A DNA stretch of 64,000 nucleotides from Brachycybe producta (Eukaryota; Arthropoda; Diplopoda; Playtdesmida; Andrognathidae): assembly GCA_036925085.1 (NCBI GenBank), contig JAUPFP010000002.1, forward strand, positions 6,091,390 through 6,155,389, in the 5' to 3' direction. The notes beneath the pieces are model-generated. The model saw only the letters and a list, made by a program, of their open reading frames with translations, had not been told where the DNA came from and searched no databases. Both the position numbers and the translations under genes were made by a program. Shown here piece after piece: positions 24,151-36,957 of this stretch (positions are counted from its first letter, which is position 1; every line of letters begins with the position of its first letter).

Positions 24151-27029
24151 GGCTTTATTGTTAGTCAATTTTTTAAAAGCAACTTAAAAAAAAAAGAAAT
24201 TCAAATGTTATAAACTGGAATAAGCAAAACAAATTAATAGTTTAAAATTATATATCGATCTAGATCTGTATAAACATTTTTTTTTGAAGTTTATCTTTAA
24301 ATTGAAACTTCAATAAAATGTTTTATTTCAAATAAGAAATTTTTAAAGTTTGTTTTTCTTTTAACTCATTCATTTGTAAAGTTGCTACTCAAATGATCTG
24401 AGCAATTTTTGTGTTATCTGCAATGGCTTTGGGAAGCAATAAAAAAAATGTTGAAACATAGTATAATAAAGGTTCATTAAGTATTCCAATCACATCTGGT
24501 GGTTATAATTAGGTCTAACCTCTCATGCATAGGTCACGAACCATGTTCTTTATGTGTGTACCACTATAGACAATATGGCCATAACAATCATACAAGATAC
24601 CATAAAAAAAGAACATACTGGTCAAGTATTTTAATTTTTGAGGGGAAGAAAAAGTAGAAGAGAAGGAGGAAGAGGAGGAGGAGGAGGTGGGATGATGGCG
24701 GCGGCAATAATGCACAGATTTTTTTTTTGTTTTCTAAGAACAAAATTGAGGAATAGTTATTTTAGGGGGTGGAACAAACAGGGGAGCACAAGGGTGGAAA
24801 TAATTTTTGTCTGGAGTTGTATATTTAAAATGTAAAATATTTTAAGTTAGTGATGTTGTTGGCAATGAAAAATATTTTTTTAAAAAAGTGCATCCATCTT
24901 TCAAGAAAAAGTTTTAATAATTTTTCAATGGGTGGTAGTGTGTGCCTAAGGTGTGAGGTCAAATTAACACTTCCAACCAAATTCTCATCTCGAATGGTGG
25001 TGGATACTTGGGACTGGATTCCGTATGCTGTAAAATCCAACTAAAATTTCGACTGAAAATCGAATTTCTCTAATATAAAAAAATTTATCTGGCATATGAA
25101 GTAGGAGAGATTCTGCCACACACAATTACGTTTGATTAGCAAATAGGAAGGTGTATTTCAGGCACATCAGTCTTTATGGCTCCTTCTCCTATTAGAGTCT
25201 ATTTCTCCGCTTCTATAATCTCAAAAATGTTCTTGAAGTGTTTTCTATTTGTAGTGTCTTAAAACATGACAGAAAGCAGAAATATAGATGAAAGCTACTT
25301 TCTCATTTTATTTTGTATTTCTATTTCTGTTTTCTGCTTTTTTGACTGAAAATAGAATGCTTGTGAGACGCATGACTTAATACTTTGCCACATTTTAATA
25401 TATTCCCACAACATCTAACAAGTTGTAGTCCAAAATTGGATTGAAATACAATGAAAATAAATCCAGTATATAGTGAACATACCAGTAGCCAGTGGCCACC
25501 GATATGGACTCATCATTACTGACCACAAACACTTTTTTCTGTGGTTTTTTGCTCCTCCTTAACACTTTATTGACACTTTAAAAAAGGCTAATTGATAGCT
25601 TCGCTGCTATTTTGCAGCTTCACCCAAATTGCCACAATGAATCCATGCCCAGAAGCATAGGTGGATAATATGGGCACCCATTGAAAACCCCATTGAAAAC
25701 CCCAAAATACCCATTTGAAAAAAAAAAAAAACAAGCTCACATAGGGGACATTTTTTTCCACCTCCGACTCTACTTCTCCAACTTCTACCTATATTTTACT
25801 CACTGGACACTCAAGGTGTCCAACATGTGTCTCTCAATACATCCAGACAAACACCTATGTTCACTTTTGTCGGATACACATTCACATATACAGAAAAAGA
25901 GTGGTTGTGGGGTGTTTGAGGGTCGGAGAGAGGGGTAAAAAAAAAAGATATCCTTGTCATAATGATGGTGATTGTCTGCGGTTTGGCTCTTTTTTTTTTT
26001 TTTTTTTGGTTGCCTTCCTCATTTTCAAGAGACATAAGCTGGGTCATAAATTGTGTGGCTTTTGCTAATTATTTCTCTGAACTTCTTCATTCTCATGGTT
26101 GTAAAACACAGTTGGACATTTGATTTTTTTTTTTGTAAATCTCTTTATTCTTGAAACCCCATACAGGGACAAATACTGTAGGACAACACTGAGGGTTTTT
26201 GTGTATGTAAGAATATACATTAGCAACTTAAAAGGGTTTTCTGAGGGTTTTGAGTGAAGGAACTATATTGTCATTGTGAGTCACAATCAGTTGCTTCTCA
26301 AGTAAAGTGGAAAATTATCTTATTTAATATAAGCTTTAAATATAGTTTTTTTTTTTAAAAAAAAATGACCATATTCTATTAAATTGTCTGTGCCCGTCTC
26401 AAATGATTCCATTTCCAACGACGGATGGAGGTGGAGGCTACAGTATATATACATGTATGTAGTACCGAGTGTATCCACCAACATCCTCCTATATACCACC
26501 AGCATGCTGTAAGCGCATTACCTAGAAGCATTGCTAGCCTCCATCTTCTACCCTCAGTGTCGTTTCAGTTGTAATCGTTTCAGATGGAACACACTGCATG
26601 AAAATGATTAGTCCCTTGGTTGCTCTTTCGTTTCTGTATTCATCGCGCTTGGCAACTGGTGAATGAAAAATGCTTGTTTTAGGGTTTAACTAACCATAGC
26701 CCCTATACAGTATGTTGCACTTCACAGTGCCCACACCATTTGTATTGACATGCATCAGTAGTAGAAATAAAGTGGCCGATCAAATAAGCAATGATCACTG
26801 CTTATAATTTTTTTTTCTGCAATAAACTGCAATAACTTTCTTACATAATTTGAAGGACTTTCGCCCATTAGTGCTTTTTTGCAACACTACTGTGTGCAAA
26901 AAATAAAAAATGTCACATGTTTTACGATTTCTTACTGAGATTTCATACTTTGGCTGTTTTCACATTATTTGTCATTTTTTTTTCTTGCAATATTCACAAA
27001 TTTCAAAAGTAAGGAGGTGTTTTGTGAAC
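24151..27029. other. Non-coding flank
   Basis: No supported gene. Contains a GGA repeat near 24660-24690, poly-A/T runs and short overlapping open frames around 24850-25040 on both strands that lack any recognisable signature. Confidence 0.45.
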
Positions 27030-27365
27030 AGTTAGGTTTTTAACTCTGGTTTATTTTGCGTCTCAAGAGGAAACTCGATGGAAAGTGTGTTTTGGAAACT
27101 AGAAAGGTAGCTGAATCACCTACGATTATTTTCATGTTGATATCATTCAAAATAAACTTTTTATTGACAAAAATTAAAAAAAAAAACATTGTCTGCTTAA
27201 TTAAAGTTGCATCCTTTTCAAAATGACACGAAAAGCTTTATTGTAAAAAATAAATTAACATGAAAAGATTTGAGCTATCCTTCTAGTTTCTAAACCGCTT
27301 TTAATTTTCTTTTGAGTTTGCTATATACTGAAAAAGAAAAATAGCCAGAGTTTGAGGAACGTTTA
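27030..27365. repeat. CTAGTTTCTAA hairpin family, full copy
   Basis: The left arm has GGAAACTAGAAAGGTAGCTG and TTCAAAATAAACTTTTTATT. The right arm has GAGCTATCCTTCTAGTTTCT. Outer arms pair TAACTCTGG with CCAGAGTTTG. Confidence 0.75.
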
Positions 27366-27667
27366 CACTTTTAAGTAGAGTAATTTTTAGCCATTAAGAG
27401 TAGAAAATTTAACAAAAAAATAATATAGAAAGTAGAAAATTTTCAAAATTTCGACAAATTCATAGTTTAGAAAGCTTATTGATGGCGTTACATTGTTATA
27501 TTTATCTTGCTGTTGAGTGGCTCTGATATTAAAAAAATATTAATCATCTCATAATTATTTTTAATTTGTCAATCTTTTGCATCTTATTTTCAAAAGTCGT
27601 GCTATTGACCTAAAATATTGATTGGTTATGTTTTAAAGAATGTATAGTATTGATACATAGAATTATA

Positions 27668-27790
27668 TACAGTGGAACCGTGACCAGAATATTTTTTTTG
27701 TTAAATGAAATTCGTATTAAAAGAATTTCTGAAGCTATTCTAATGTAATCGACTGAAAATATATTTCGTGTTAAACGGTTTCTATGTATG
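27668..27790. mobile_element. pogo/Tigger-like terminal repeat fragment
   Basis: Starts TACAGTGGAACCGTGACC. The right end read in reverse starts TACATAGAAACCGTTTAACA, with TTTCGTGTTAAACGG. The CAGTGGAACC terminus with TA flanks resembles pogo/Tigger (Tc1-mariner) elements. A better-preserved relative is at 35520-35693. Confidence 0.5.
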
Positions 27791-28794
27791 CCTACCTATA
27801 TAGTACACATGGTGGTGTTTATACGTAGATCTATAGGTGGGATAAGATGGGTGATATCATTGCAGGTGGTAAAAGCTTAAGCTTCCTGCCTTTCATGTTT
27901 AAAACTTATAATCCTTTTATTCCTAGGATCATTGAGTCTTTATTGTAATTGAGACCTTTTTTTGCGGTAGAAAGATTTCTCAGGCAATATGACGGGAAAA
28001 TCGCATACCATCTTAAGACCCATTGGCCCTAACCACAATATCTAACTGTTCTTTACTATACAGTGTCAGAATATGCCGAGTTTTTTTGCTCGTCTCTTAG
28101 CAAATGAAGCATAAATCTATTTTTTTTGTGTTTGTGGTTGCAAATTTAGTTTCTGGTCTTCAGATTCTTTTCTTGTCTTGATTTTTTTTTACGTATTTAG
28201 AATTTTATATTATGTGGTCAACACATGTGGTCACTAATCTTAATTCGAAATCAAGTTTTTTTGGATTTAAAAAATTGCAAAACGTTTCTTTTGGGGTTTG
28301 AATCTGCAAACTAATACCAAGAATGAAACCAACAAATCCTTTTTTTTAATTGGATTAGATTTTTAAGACTAGTTTTTATGATTTTATTACAATTTTTTTT
28401 AAATCGGAATTTGTGTCCAAGTTGACTCTTATTTAAGCCACAGTTGCAATTTATATATGAAGTTGAGCAGCTGGTAATGTATTTGTATGTGTGTGGTTTA
28501 TGGGAGGAATCGGGGCTTGGATCCCACACTAGATGTCGCCTTTTGTCAAGCCCAATTCTAACTCCAGTCTCTTTACCTCTCTCTCTCTCTATACATATTT
28601 TCTATTGATAGGATTCACTATGCATATTATGGTTTAGGGCCCCTAAATTATTATATTAGAAAACCTTATGAAACAAATTATGCAAATTTTGCAATCAAAA
28701 ATATGTTATTTTTCAATATATATATTTGAAATTCTTCCTTACTTGGGGTAGATCTGAAAATTAAATTTTTTATGGGCTTATTCTAAAATGTTGA

Positions 28795-29155
28795 GGTTTT
28801 TTTTAAGTGTAATCGCCTCTCGAACTCTTTTGTTATTCCGTCTTTCAGGAGTAAAATTAAAAAAAAAAAACTTCAAAAATATTTTATAAACTAGAAGAGT
28901 AGCTAAATTACTATGGGATATTTTAATGCTCACATCTTTTAAAATTAACTTTTTGTTCAAGTTTGAAAATGGACTCAGCAATAAGCAAATGATGTTTTAT
29001 TTATTTATTTTTTTGCTATAAAACGTTTATTTTGAAAGATGTGAACTTAAAAATTTTATTTAATGGATTTATTTACCCTTCTAGTTTATAACACACTTTC
29101 AGTTTTTCTTTATTGTAGCTTTTAAAAAGCAGAATTCGAAAATTAGCTGTTTGAA
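28795..29155. repeat. CTAGTTTCTAA hairpin family, full copy
   Basis: The left arm contains TCTCGAACTCTTTTGTTATT and ATAAACTAGAAGAGTAGCTA. The right arm contains TTTACCCTTCTAGTTTATAA and AGAATTCGAAAATTAGCTG. The central AAAACGTTTATTTTGAAAGA block is shared with the other copies. Confidence 0.75.
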
Positions 29156-29545
29156 AAAAATATTAAGATTTAAAACAATGAAGAGAAGTTTGTCTTGCCG
29201 TTATGTTTTATTTTAAGCTAAGCTTTATTTAAAAAAAAATTATAGCGGAGTTTAATTAAAAATTATTTTAAAAAGGCCAACATCTAAATTAGTAACAAAA
29301 ATCGATCTCTAAACGTAAAAATACAAACTCAACAATAAAACGAAACGAATAAAAACAAAAAACAAAAAACTAAAATTTAAATAAATTTCATAAAAATCAT
29401 TTTTATTTAAAATATAAAAAATATACAATTAATGAAAGCTTAAAAACAAATGAATGAAGTTATATGATATATAGTTATCAAAAATAAACAGTTTGAAATA
29501 ATAAATAAAAACCCCTTATAATGAGTGACCCCGCGTGATTCGACC

Positions 29546-29558
29546 AGGTTAAAGGTCA
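29546..29558 (+). promoter_or_regulatory. DR1 nuclear-receptor response element
   Basis: AGGTTA-A-AGGTCA, a direct repeat of half-sites with one spacer base, about 2.0 kb upstream of the start codon. The downstream half-site is also followed by a partial inverted one (AGGTCAACGTTGAC). DR1 is a documented preferred site of COUP-TF and HNF4/RXR, so negative autoregulation is plausible but unproven. Confidence 0.5.
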
Positions 29559-29911
29559 ACGTTGACGCGCGAAAGTGGATTCAACTTTGCCCGCCATAAC
29601 TGCCCTCACTAACCCTTCGCCACACGCAACCCTAACACATGCCGCACTTCCCTAGCTTTCATGCCGTCAGCAATTGTTCAATCTCCATATAAACATGAGC
29701 AACGAGAAGGAGCAGCAGTGAGTGAGTGGTAGTAGCGATGAAAACGACGGTGGCAGCGAATGCAGCGCCGGCATGCGTCCAAGAAAGCAAGACGAGGTCA
29801 AACCTCCCCCCCCCCTCTAACACGCTCCCTTCCTTTACAAACCCACCCCCCCCCCCTTTTTTTTTTGTTGCTCTCAATCATTGAGAAATTTATTGCGGCC
29901 TCTGCTTTCGG

Positions 29912-29916
29912 CCAAT
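29912..29916 (+). promoter_or_regulatory. CCAAT box
   Basis: GGCCAATGGG context, followed 45 nt later by an inverted copy (ATTGG, 29961-29965, context GATTGGCT). Paired NF-Y-type boxes in a GC-rich setting suggest the core promoter is near 30 kb. Confidence 0.45.
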
Positions 29917-30120
29917 GGGTTGCCACCTTTAAAACCGCCTTACAAAAAAAGAACAACCTGATTGGCTCTTGCTGTTGAGCTGCGTGATCTTTATAGTGCA
30001 AGTGGCGTACGCTTTGGTAAACATCAGTACAAACTGAGCGCAAGGATATCATCATAAAAAGAAAAGAGAACGAATATGTCAAAGTTAGGTATATAGAAAA
30101 ATAAAAAGAAGAAAAGGTGG

Positions 30121-30125
30121 CCAAT
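30121..30125 (+). promoter_or_regulatory. CCAAT box
   Basis: GGCCAATAGGAAAGCGCGGA context, third CCAAT box of the promoter region, 156 nt after the inverted one. Confidence 0.4.
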
Positions 30126-31587
30126 AGGAAAGCGCGGAGGAGTTCACCTAGTCTTGCCCCTTAATGCCTACAGGGCACGACCACTCGCCTTTGATTATCA
30201 CTCACTAATAGGCTTCTTGAACTCATATGACACTCAAGGGTACCACCATATGAAAAGGTGTACATACATTTATACCATGTTGCCATGACGACCTTTTTTT
30301 TTTTATATATATGTCGACAATTCCAACAGTCAGTGTCATAGTTCAAAATAGCTGGTGCTTGGCTGTTTGCCACCAAACGCCAGTTCACATCTAATCGGAA
30401 CGGAGGTGCATACATTTGCTCCTCTCGCGCTTTTCGCTCTCTTAGTCTCTTTTTATACTTGTAGTATTATATGGCATCAATATAAGTCGGGGGTATAGTT
30501 ATATACGTGATCTCTTATGTCAAGACAGTGTCAGTGTATGAGGAGGCTATATGAGTGTTAGTGTACGCGGAGTGCATGCGTGTATCATATATGAATGATG
30601 ATGATGACTTTTTTGCTATTCGCCTGAACCTCTGAGCCTCTCCTCCTACTTACTCGAGCACTATAGGCAAACAGGAGAGAGGACCACGAGGGCTGTGACT
30701 TTGCTTCTTAACATATGCCAAAAGTGCAAAGCGCAACACGGGCGCCGCCGCCACCACCACCACCAAGTACTATTCACCGTATAACAGCGTTCTTTTCTAT
30801 CGCTCTTTTTCTCGTTTTTTGGTGCTCTTTTTCTTCACTTCTCTTATTGCCGATATTGAGCAGTTGAGCTTGTTCACCTACGACCGTCACGGAGTCAGAG
30901 AGCTGTATCACCCGCACCCGCCCTCCCCTCTCTCTTCTTCTTATTATTATTATTGAAAAGACGACAAGAAGCGAAGCAAAAGCAAGCAGTTCTTTTCGTC
31001 TGTACGGGGTTCGTCTTTCAACCTTGCATCCGACCGAAAGGTTTTGCCCGTGTCTTCATCTCATACATAACGACACTGCTTGCTCTCAACCGCTGTAAAG
31101 TCGCTCTTTTATGCCGTGAAAAGGTCTCAGTCAAGTGGCATAATCTTCATCCAGTACGTGACTTTGTGCGTGATCGCGAAGTCACATTCGCTTCTTCGTG
31201 CGCGCTTTTTTTTGTTGTTGTTGTTGTTATTGTAATCTTAACTTATAAAAAAAAATAATTCCACGCGTGGGGACTTTTTATGTTTGTCTTACGGCTAATT
31301 TTTTCTGTAATCGTTTAATACGACTTGAGAGGTCGTGCCCTTTGAGGATCGTCGGGATCATTTAAGGGGGCGTGATCACTTCTAGTAAAAAAAGGGGTGG
31401 GGTGGAGGTGACACAGGGTGGGTCATCCTCTTTTGATAATAAGTAAAAAGCCGTAAAAGGAGGAGGAGAAGGCGGCGGAGAAAAAAAAAAAACGAAGGAG
31501 AGCGCGCGAAAGTAAAAAGGTCAACAACAAAAAAGCCTAGCTGTGATCTCGGGTTCGGAGGCCACGCTGCTTCCCGCCCACAGTATA

Positions 31588-31957
31588 ATGGCTTTGGCCG
31601 TTTGGCGTGATCCCACAACGGGAACCGCCACGGCCACTGATGACTTATCGCCACCCGGTGGTCCCGTCATCGGTGGTGGTGGCGGCGGCGGTGGTCACGC
31701 GCAGACGCAAACGTCGCAAAATTCTGATAAACAACAACAGCATATTGAATGCGTTGTGTGCGGTGATAAAAGTTCGGGTAAACATTACGGTCAATTTACG
31801 TGCGAAGGTTGTAAATCATTTTTTAAACGAAGTGTCCGACGGAATCTCACTTATTCATGTCGCGGTAATCGGAACTGTCCCATTGATCAACATCATAGGA
31901 ATCAATGCCAGTATTGTAGGCTCAAAAAGTGCTTGAAAATGGGAATGAGAAGAGAGG
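31588..31957 (+). CDS. COUP-TF (NR2F) nuclear receptor, exon 1: N-terminus and DNA-binding domain
   Basis: Encodes residues 1-123 and the first base of codon 124 of a COUP-TF/seven-up orphan receptor, a nuclear transcription factor that binds AGGTCA repeats and usually represses. The ATG has A at -3 and G at +4, and an in-frame TAA lies upstream (31513), so this start is secure. Residues 1-50 are a short N-terminal region beginning MALAVWRDP, with eight glycines (29-36) and a Gln-rich stretch. Residues 53-123 are the DNA-binding domain: finger 1 cysteines 55, 58, 72, 75; P-box CEGCK (72-76); finger 2 cysteines 91, 97, 107, 110; D-box CRGNRNC (91-97). The exon ends in phase 1 at donor GTAGGT, after ...MRRE. 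A second in-frame donor, GTAAGA, lies 12 nt further. The N-terminus is shorter than in vertebrate paralogues. Identity is certain at family level; species symbol unknown. Confidence 0.97.
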
Positions 31958-31969
31958 GTAGGTGTTACG

Positions 31970-31975
31970 GTAAGA
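31970..31975 (+). promoter_or_regulatory. Alternative splice donor GTAAGA, 12 nt downstream
   Basis: The sequence ACG|GTAAGA is closer to the donor consensus than the upstream GTAGGT. Use of it would add GGT AGG TGT TAC before the split codon, inserting Gly-Arg-Cys-Tyr between Glu123 and Ala124 without changing phase. The insertion point is the C-terminal extension of the DNA-binding domain. Confidence 0.45.
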
Positions 31976-32664
31976 TGTTTTTTAGCAGGTTCTTCCAACT
32001 TATTTCAAGACACGACGTTGACGTCACCACGTCTCTCGGGGAGGGAGGTTTACGGTCCTTCTCCCCGTACTTCAATGCATCATTTGCCGTCAGATGTTTT
32101 TTTAAAGCGGGTCGTATTTTTTTTTCTCTCTCTTTCTTCGTAAACAATTGATGATTATGATGATGCATTGAAAATAAATGTTTACGGATTTTGTTGTTGG
32201 TTTTTTTTTTGGTGAGAATTGATGGTCAATGAACACGTTTTATTTGTTTTGTTGGTCCACGCGTGTCTTGAAATGGCGAAGAGTTTGAACAAAAAATTGG
32301 TCACGGTAGACTGACCACTTAGATCATTTGGCGACTTCCACCACCTTTTTTTTGTTGTTGTTTTTGTTTTTAATCCCCTTTCTTTATAAAAATCAAAACC
32401 CTCTGGACCTGTTTTTTTTTTTTTGAAGATAATATCTTTATTTTTTAACATAAGTATGTTAAAAACATAGAATTTGTTGTCTCGGAACCAAACTAGAAGT
32501 CTCTCCGAAGTATTTTTTTCTTTTAGCCCTTTAGAGGGTATTTTGAGGGTCAACCAGGAGGTCCTATATCTTATTTTGGGACCTTTGTTTTTAAGGAATA
32601 AGACTTAGAATAATAATAATAAGCGAAATCTTATGAGTTGAATAGATTACAGACGGTTTATGAA

Positions 32665-33015
32665 CACAGCTGATTTTCGAGGAGCAAAATGAAGAAGAGA
32701 AACTCGAAAAATGTTTTAAAAACTAGAAGGGGTAGCTCAATCAGTAAAGGGATATTTTCATATTTTTGATAATTTATCAAAATAACTTTTTATAGCCAAA
32801 AATTTTAAAAAAATATAATATATATTGTCTGCTAAGCGTCGCGTCTGCTTTAAAGTAGGGTCATTTTTCAAACTCAACATAAAAAAGCGTATTTTGAAAT
32901 ATATCAACGTCAAAAAATACCCTTAAGTAATTGAGCTACCCTTCTAGTTTCTTAAACACTTGTCGAGTTTCTCTTCATTTTGCATTTTAAAGACAGAATG
33001 ATTAAGAGTTTTAGC
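32665..33015. repeat. CTAGTTTCTAA hairpin family, full copy inside intron 1
   Basis: The left arm has AAAAACTAGAAGGGGTAGCT and the right arm has GAGCTACCCTTCTAGTTTCT. Outer arms pair GAGCAAAATGAAGAAGAGAA with TTCTCTTCATTTTGCATTTT. It is among the best preserved copies in the window. Confidence 0.85.
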
Positions 33016-33739
33016 CGCGTTTACACTTTAAAACCACTTTAAGGGCAGTAAAGTGGTCAGTTAAATAATTTTGAATGGTCAGTTTTGTAAAACATTGGGT
33101 CCTTAAAGTATTAAACACGGTGTGAGCCTTTAAGCTTAAATTAAGTTTTTAGTTTTTCTACTTTTGCGATCAATTTCTCGCTAAACACGTGGGTTTCTCT
33201 GTTGATTTCCCCGCGGTTTTTTTTGTGAGTTTGTATCAATTTCTGCGCATTTTTTTTTTGTCACTAAGTTGTGAGACAAGATTTCCAAGCCGTATAGTCG
33301 TTAACAAATGCGGTTTAATTTCGCGTTTTCTTTTTCTTCTACTATACTTAAAACAGTGGGGAAAAAAAAAGCATTTTTTTTGGGATATAAGAAAATGAGG
33401 GGTTGGGTTATGAAGTAAAAAAAAAGTGGGGGTTTTATATATTTTATGTGTGTGTGAGGGTCTTATTTAGAAAAGTTTGTCTTTTCCGTCTGGTAGCGCC
33501 GCCGCGCTTTCTGTTTGGACCCTCATAGAATAACACTAGATTCGGGTTTTTTTCTCGCTTTCTTCTTTCTCGTATCCACAGTTTAAGAACAACCTGGCCA
33601 TGTGCTTTTTTTTCTATCTCTTTCTCTCTCTCTCCCTCCCCTTTGGGTTTTTTTTGTGTGCTTTTTCCCGCTTTCTCGAACGGTTAGCGTTGTGAATGTC
33701 TGCGGCACATCGCGCATCCAAAGACCGTCAACGGTTTTT

Positions 33740-34360
33740 TATTATATAAATGTAGATAATCAGGATAGGAGTTGAGATTTTTTATGGTTTGATAAATTTT
33801 ATAAAAGAAAATTAACAATTTTTGGGTAATTTTTTTAAGAAGAAATTATCATTTTTTTTTTTTCGGTGAGAAAATTTAGAAGAAAAGTCAGCATTTTATT
33901 ACGATTTTTCCAATAAATCATTTAATTTATGGGGAAAAAAAAAATTTGTCAATTTATTTTGGATATTTTTTAAAAAGTAAAATTGACAATTTTTATTTCA
34001 GTATTTTATGAGAAAAATAAATTTTTGTGTACAAGTTTTGAAGTAAAATCAACAGTTATTTCAGTTATTTTTAAATATAAAAATTAGAATTTTATTTCAG
34101 TAATTTTGTAAAAAGTTTTTTGAAGAAAAATCAACATTTTTTTTGAAAAACTGAAATCGACTATTAATTTTTATAATATTTTTGTAAGAAAAAAAAAATT
34201 ATATTATTTTGGTAATTTGTTTGAAATTATTTGAGTAAAATCAACCAAACTATTAATTATGTCAGTCTGTTTGAAATATTTTAAAGAAAAATCAACAATT
34301 TATAAGAAAATACAATTTTATTGCAAATTTAGAATGTAAAATCAACAAAATTGGGTCGAG
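33740..34360. repeat. Degenerate AT-rich repeat in intron 1
   Basis: Repeated occurrences, at roughly 50-60 nt intervals, of a motif like GAAGAAAAATCAACA followed by TTATTTCAGTAATTTT (for example near 33875, 33975, 34050, 34125, 34225, 34283, 34335). The copies are diverged and could be an old minisatellite. Several TTTCAG triplets look like cryptic splice acceptors. Confidence 0.5.
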
Positions 34361-34537
34361 GGCGAAATTTAAAATAATTTCTTACGCTGAAATGCGTAAA
34401 AAAAAATGCACTAAAATCCTAATTCGTGCATAAATATGCATAAATTATGCATAATAGGAATTTGATAATAGGTTTTTTTTTTTCAGTTAATTTTCTTGAT
34501 TACAAAAGAAATTGTTAAAAAAGAACCGGTGTTGTAA

Positions 34538-35134
<597 letters not shown>

Positions 35135-35519
35135 TAATTTTTCTTTTAAAATGTTGTTAATTATATTTTTTATTAATTTTTATATATCATTATTTTAGAC
35201 GTTTGGTATAAATTTGCATATTAATTAAGAGGGACTCATGAGTAGTAAATTGAGAGAAACATTTGTGTTGATGTCAAATTATGGCCCTTTGCTTTATAAT
35301 AAGGGCATTTGTCCCCTCTGAATTGTTTGTCAGTGTCGAAGATCATTCTTATGGGTGCGTTCTAACGCACTTAAGAGAGGTTTCTAATGTATGAAGCGCC
35401 ATTCATGTAAAAAAAAAAATATGCTGTCATTTTTTTGACGTTTGATGGAATTTTGACATGAACCCGCGAGCTGCTGCGAAGGAGCCGAGTAACTGAACGC
35501 GCACATACGTTATTTAATA

Positions 35520-35693
35520 CTGTGGAAACCGCTTAACACGAAAAATCGGATAATACATGAAATAGAATGTTCTGGCCGATCCTTCTTTGCAAATTAATAC
35601 AAAAATTATTTTAACACCGATGTTCGTTTAACACGAAAAAAATATATTCCTAGTCTTTTCATTTCGTGTTAGATCTGAATGGTTTTCACTGTT
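35520..35693. mobile_element. pogo/Tigger-like MITE
   Basis: The left end ACTGTGGAAACCGCTTAACA and the right end, in reverse, ACAGTGAAAACCATTCAGAT are similar, with subterminal TTAACACGAAAAA facing TTTCGTGTTAGA. It is related to 27668-27790 (shared TTTCGTGTTAAAC motif). No transposase. Confidence 0.6.
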
Positions 35694-35749
35694 TTAGGAA
35701 CATTAGTTGAATGCTTATTGGGCATTGCGTAGCACTTTGCTTGATTATT

Positions 35750-36084
35750 TAGGGTTCGGATTTTTATGCAATATCAAGCAAATGTTTCTCAATCTGTGGC
35801 CCAAGGGCCAATTGTGGAGTGACAATTTCGTTTTAGATCAAGCAACCTTTATGGTTTTTTTTTTCTTCTTTTTTATTCAAAAAACACTGGTTAAAGTCTA
35901 GAAGTTTTAAGAGTTAACAACTGATAGTATCTAGACATTGAGCCTCTAACCAGCCATTTTGATTAGAAAAAAATAAAACCAGCATAATTGCAATTGCTCT
36001 AATGATGATGATTACTTCACAATTGGCATTCGGGCCACAGTTTGAGAAACATTTGCTTTTGATATTGGATAAAAAAAAATCCGA
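35750..36084. mobile_element. hAT-like MITE, family TAGGGCTCGG, copy 2 (right end damaged)
   Basis: Starts TAGGGTTCGGATTTTTATGC. The right subterminal arm (ACAATTGGCATTCGGGCCAC) and AAATCCGA are present, but the terminal GCCCTA is missing, so no target duplication can be read. Confidence 0.8.
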
Positions 36085-36950
36085 TATGCAAAAGCTTTTC
36101 CCCGACTATATTGATGCTACAAAGCTGCTTGCGGGGAGGACCTTACGGATTTTTTTTAAACAAATTTATTAAAATACAAAAATGTTGCATAATTTAAACA
36201 AAAGTTCAATTTATTATTTAGTGATTTTGTTTTTGTTTCTGTTTTTTTTTTTTTAATATGTTTATGAAGGGGTAGGTGGTTTAAGAGGGTGTTCAGGGGG
36301 TGGGTGGCTATGAAAAGGGGGCTGTCCGAAAAAAAGGAGCGCATATCTTTCAAGCCCCTGGCGGTGTTTTTTTTCTTCTCTCTCCTCAAAAAGCCATTGC
36401 CCTTTCTGCTCTTTACAATCCCTCTTTTTTATATTCTTAGCTAAAGTTGATCTCTGTTTTTGGCCAGTTTTGTAATATATATATCCAAGGGGGTGGGTGG
36501 CTTAAGCATTGCTCCCAATGCTCAACCCACCCTCCTCCCCTTCTTTACATCACCACCCTTCCTACCCTCTCTCTCTCTCTCTCTCTCTCTCCCTCCTTTT
36601 GCAGCTGCATATAGTTCATGCTCGCCGTTGACCCCTTCGCTTATGTGGTCGGTTTTTTTATATATCAGCTTGAAATATTTTTACAACCACCCTCAACCCC
36701 CCTCCTACCCTCCTCCCTCTTAGACATATCTCCCTCTTTTTTTATATATATATATATTTTACAATACAAAAATATATTATGGTCAGCCATTATTATTTTT
36801 ATGCTCTCTTATACAGAGAGCGCCCTCTAACGGCATGATAACATAATACTGTTTGTGTATCCTGCAAAAATTAATTATATAAGTGATTATTGATAAATAT
36901 ATATAAAAAAACAGTTTCTTTCTCTTTATTTGAAAGTCAGACATTTGTTT
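36085..36950. other. Non-coding intronic DNA with CT microsatellite
   Basis: No gene. There is a pyrimidine-rich stretch and (CT)n at about 36558-36590, and a TATATA stretch near 36742-36757. Confidence 0.5.
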
Positions 36951-36957
36951 CTAATGT

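Larger units (their letters stand above)
29520..31587 (+). promoter_or_regulatory. CpG-rich promoter and 5' leader region of the COUP-TF gene
   Basis: GC and CpG content rise abruptly at about 29520 compared with the AT-rich flank and stay elevated to the start codon, as expected for a developmental-gene promoter and untranslated leader. The region contains a DR1 at 29546-29558, three CCAAT boxes (29912, 29961 inverted, 30121), CT-rich tracts near 30900-30945, and a possible 13-codon upstream ORF at 31280-31318. No TATA box is convincingly placed and the transcription start cannot be fixed from sequence. Upstream untranslated exons are possible. Confidence 0.55.

Noticed and set aside
30953..31258. 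101-codon open frame in the 5' leader
   Set aside because: It has no ATG start at its beginning, no recognisable domain, and ends in low-complexity Val/Lys runs; it is probably leader sequence.
31543..31587. In-frame GTG 45 nt upstream of the COUP-TF ATG as a start
   Set aside because: Eukaryotic context; the ATG at 31588 has a good Kozak context and begins the family-like MALAVWRDP.
31958..32151. Read-through of exon 1 into the intron as coding
   Set aside because: The translation after MRRE loses all family similarity, while exon 2 joins perfectly in phase. Intron retention cannot be excluded but has no support.
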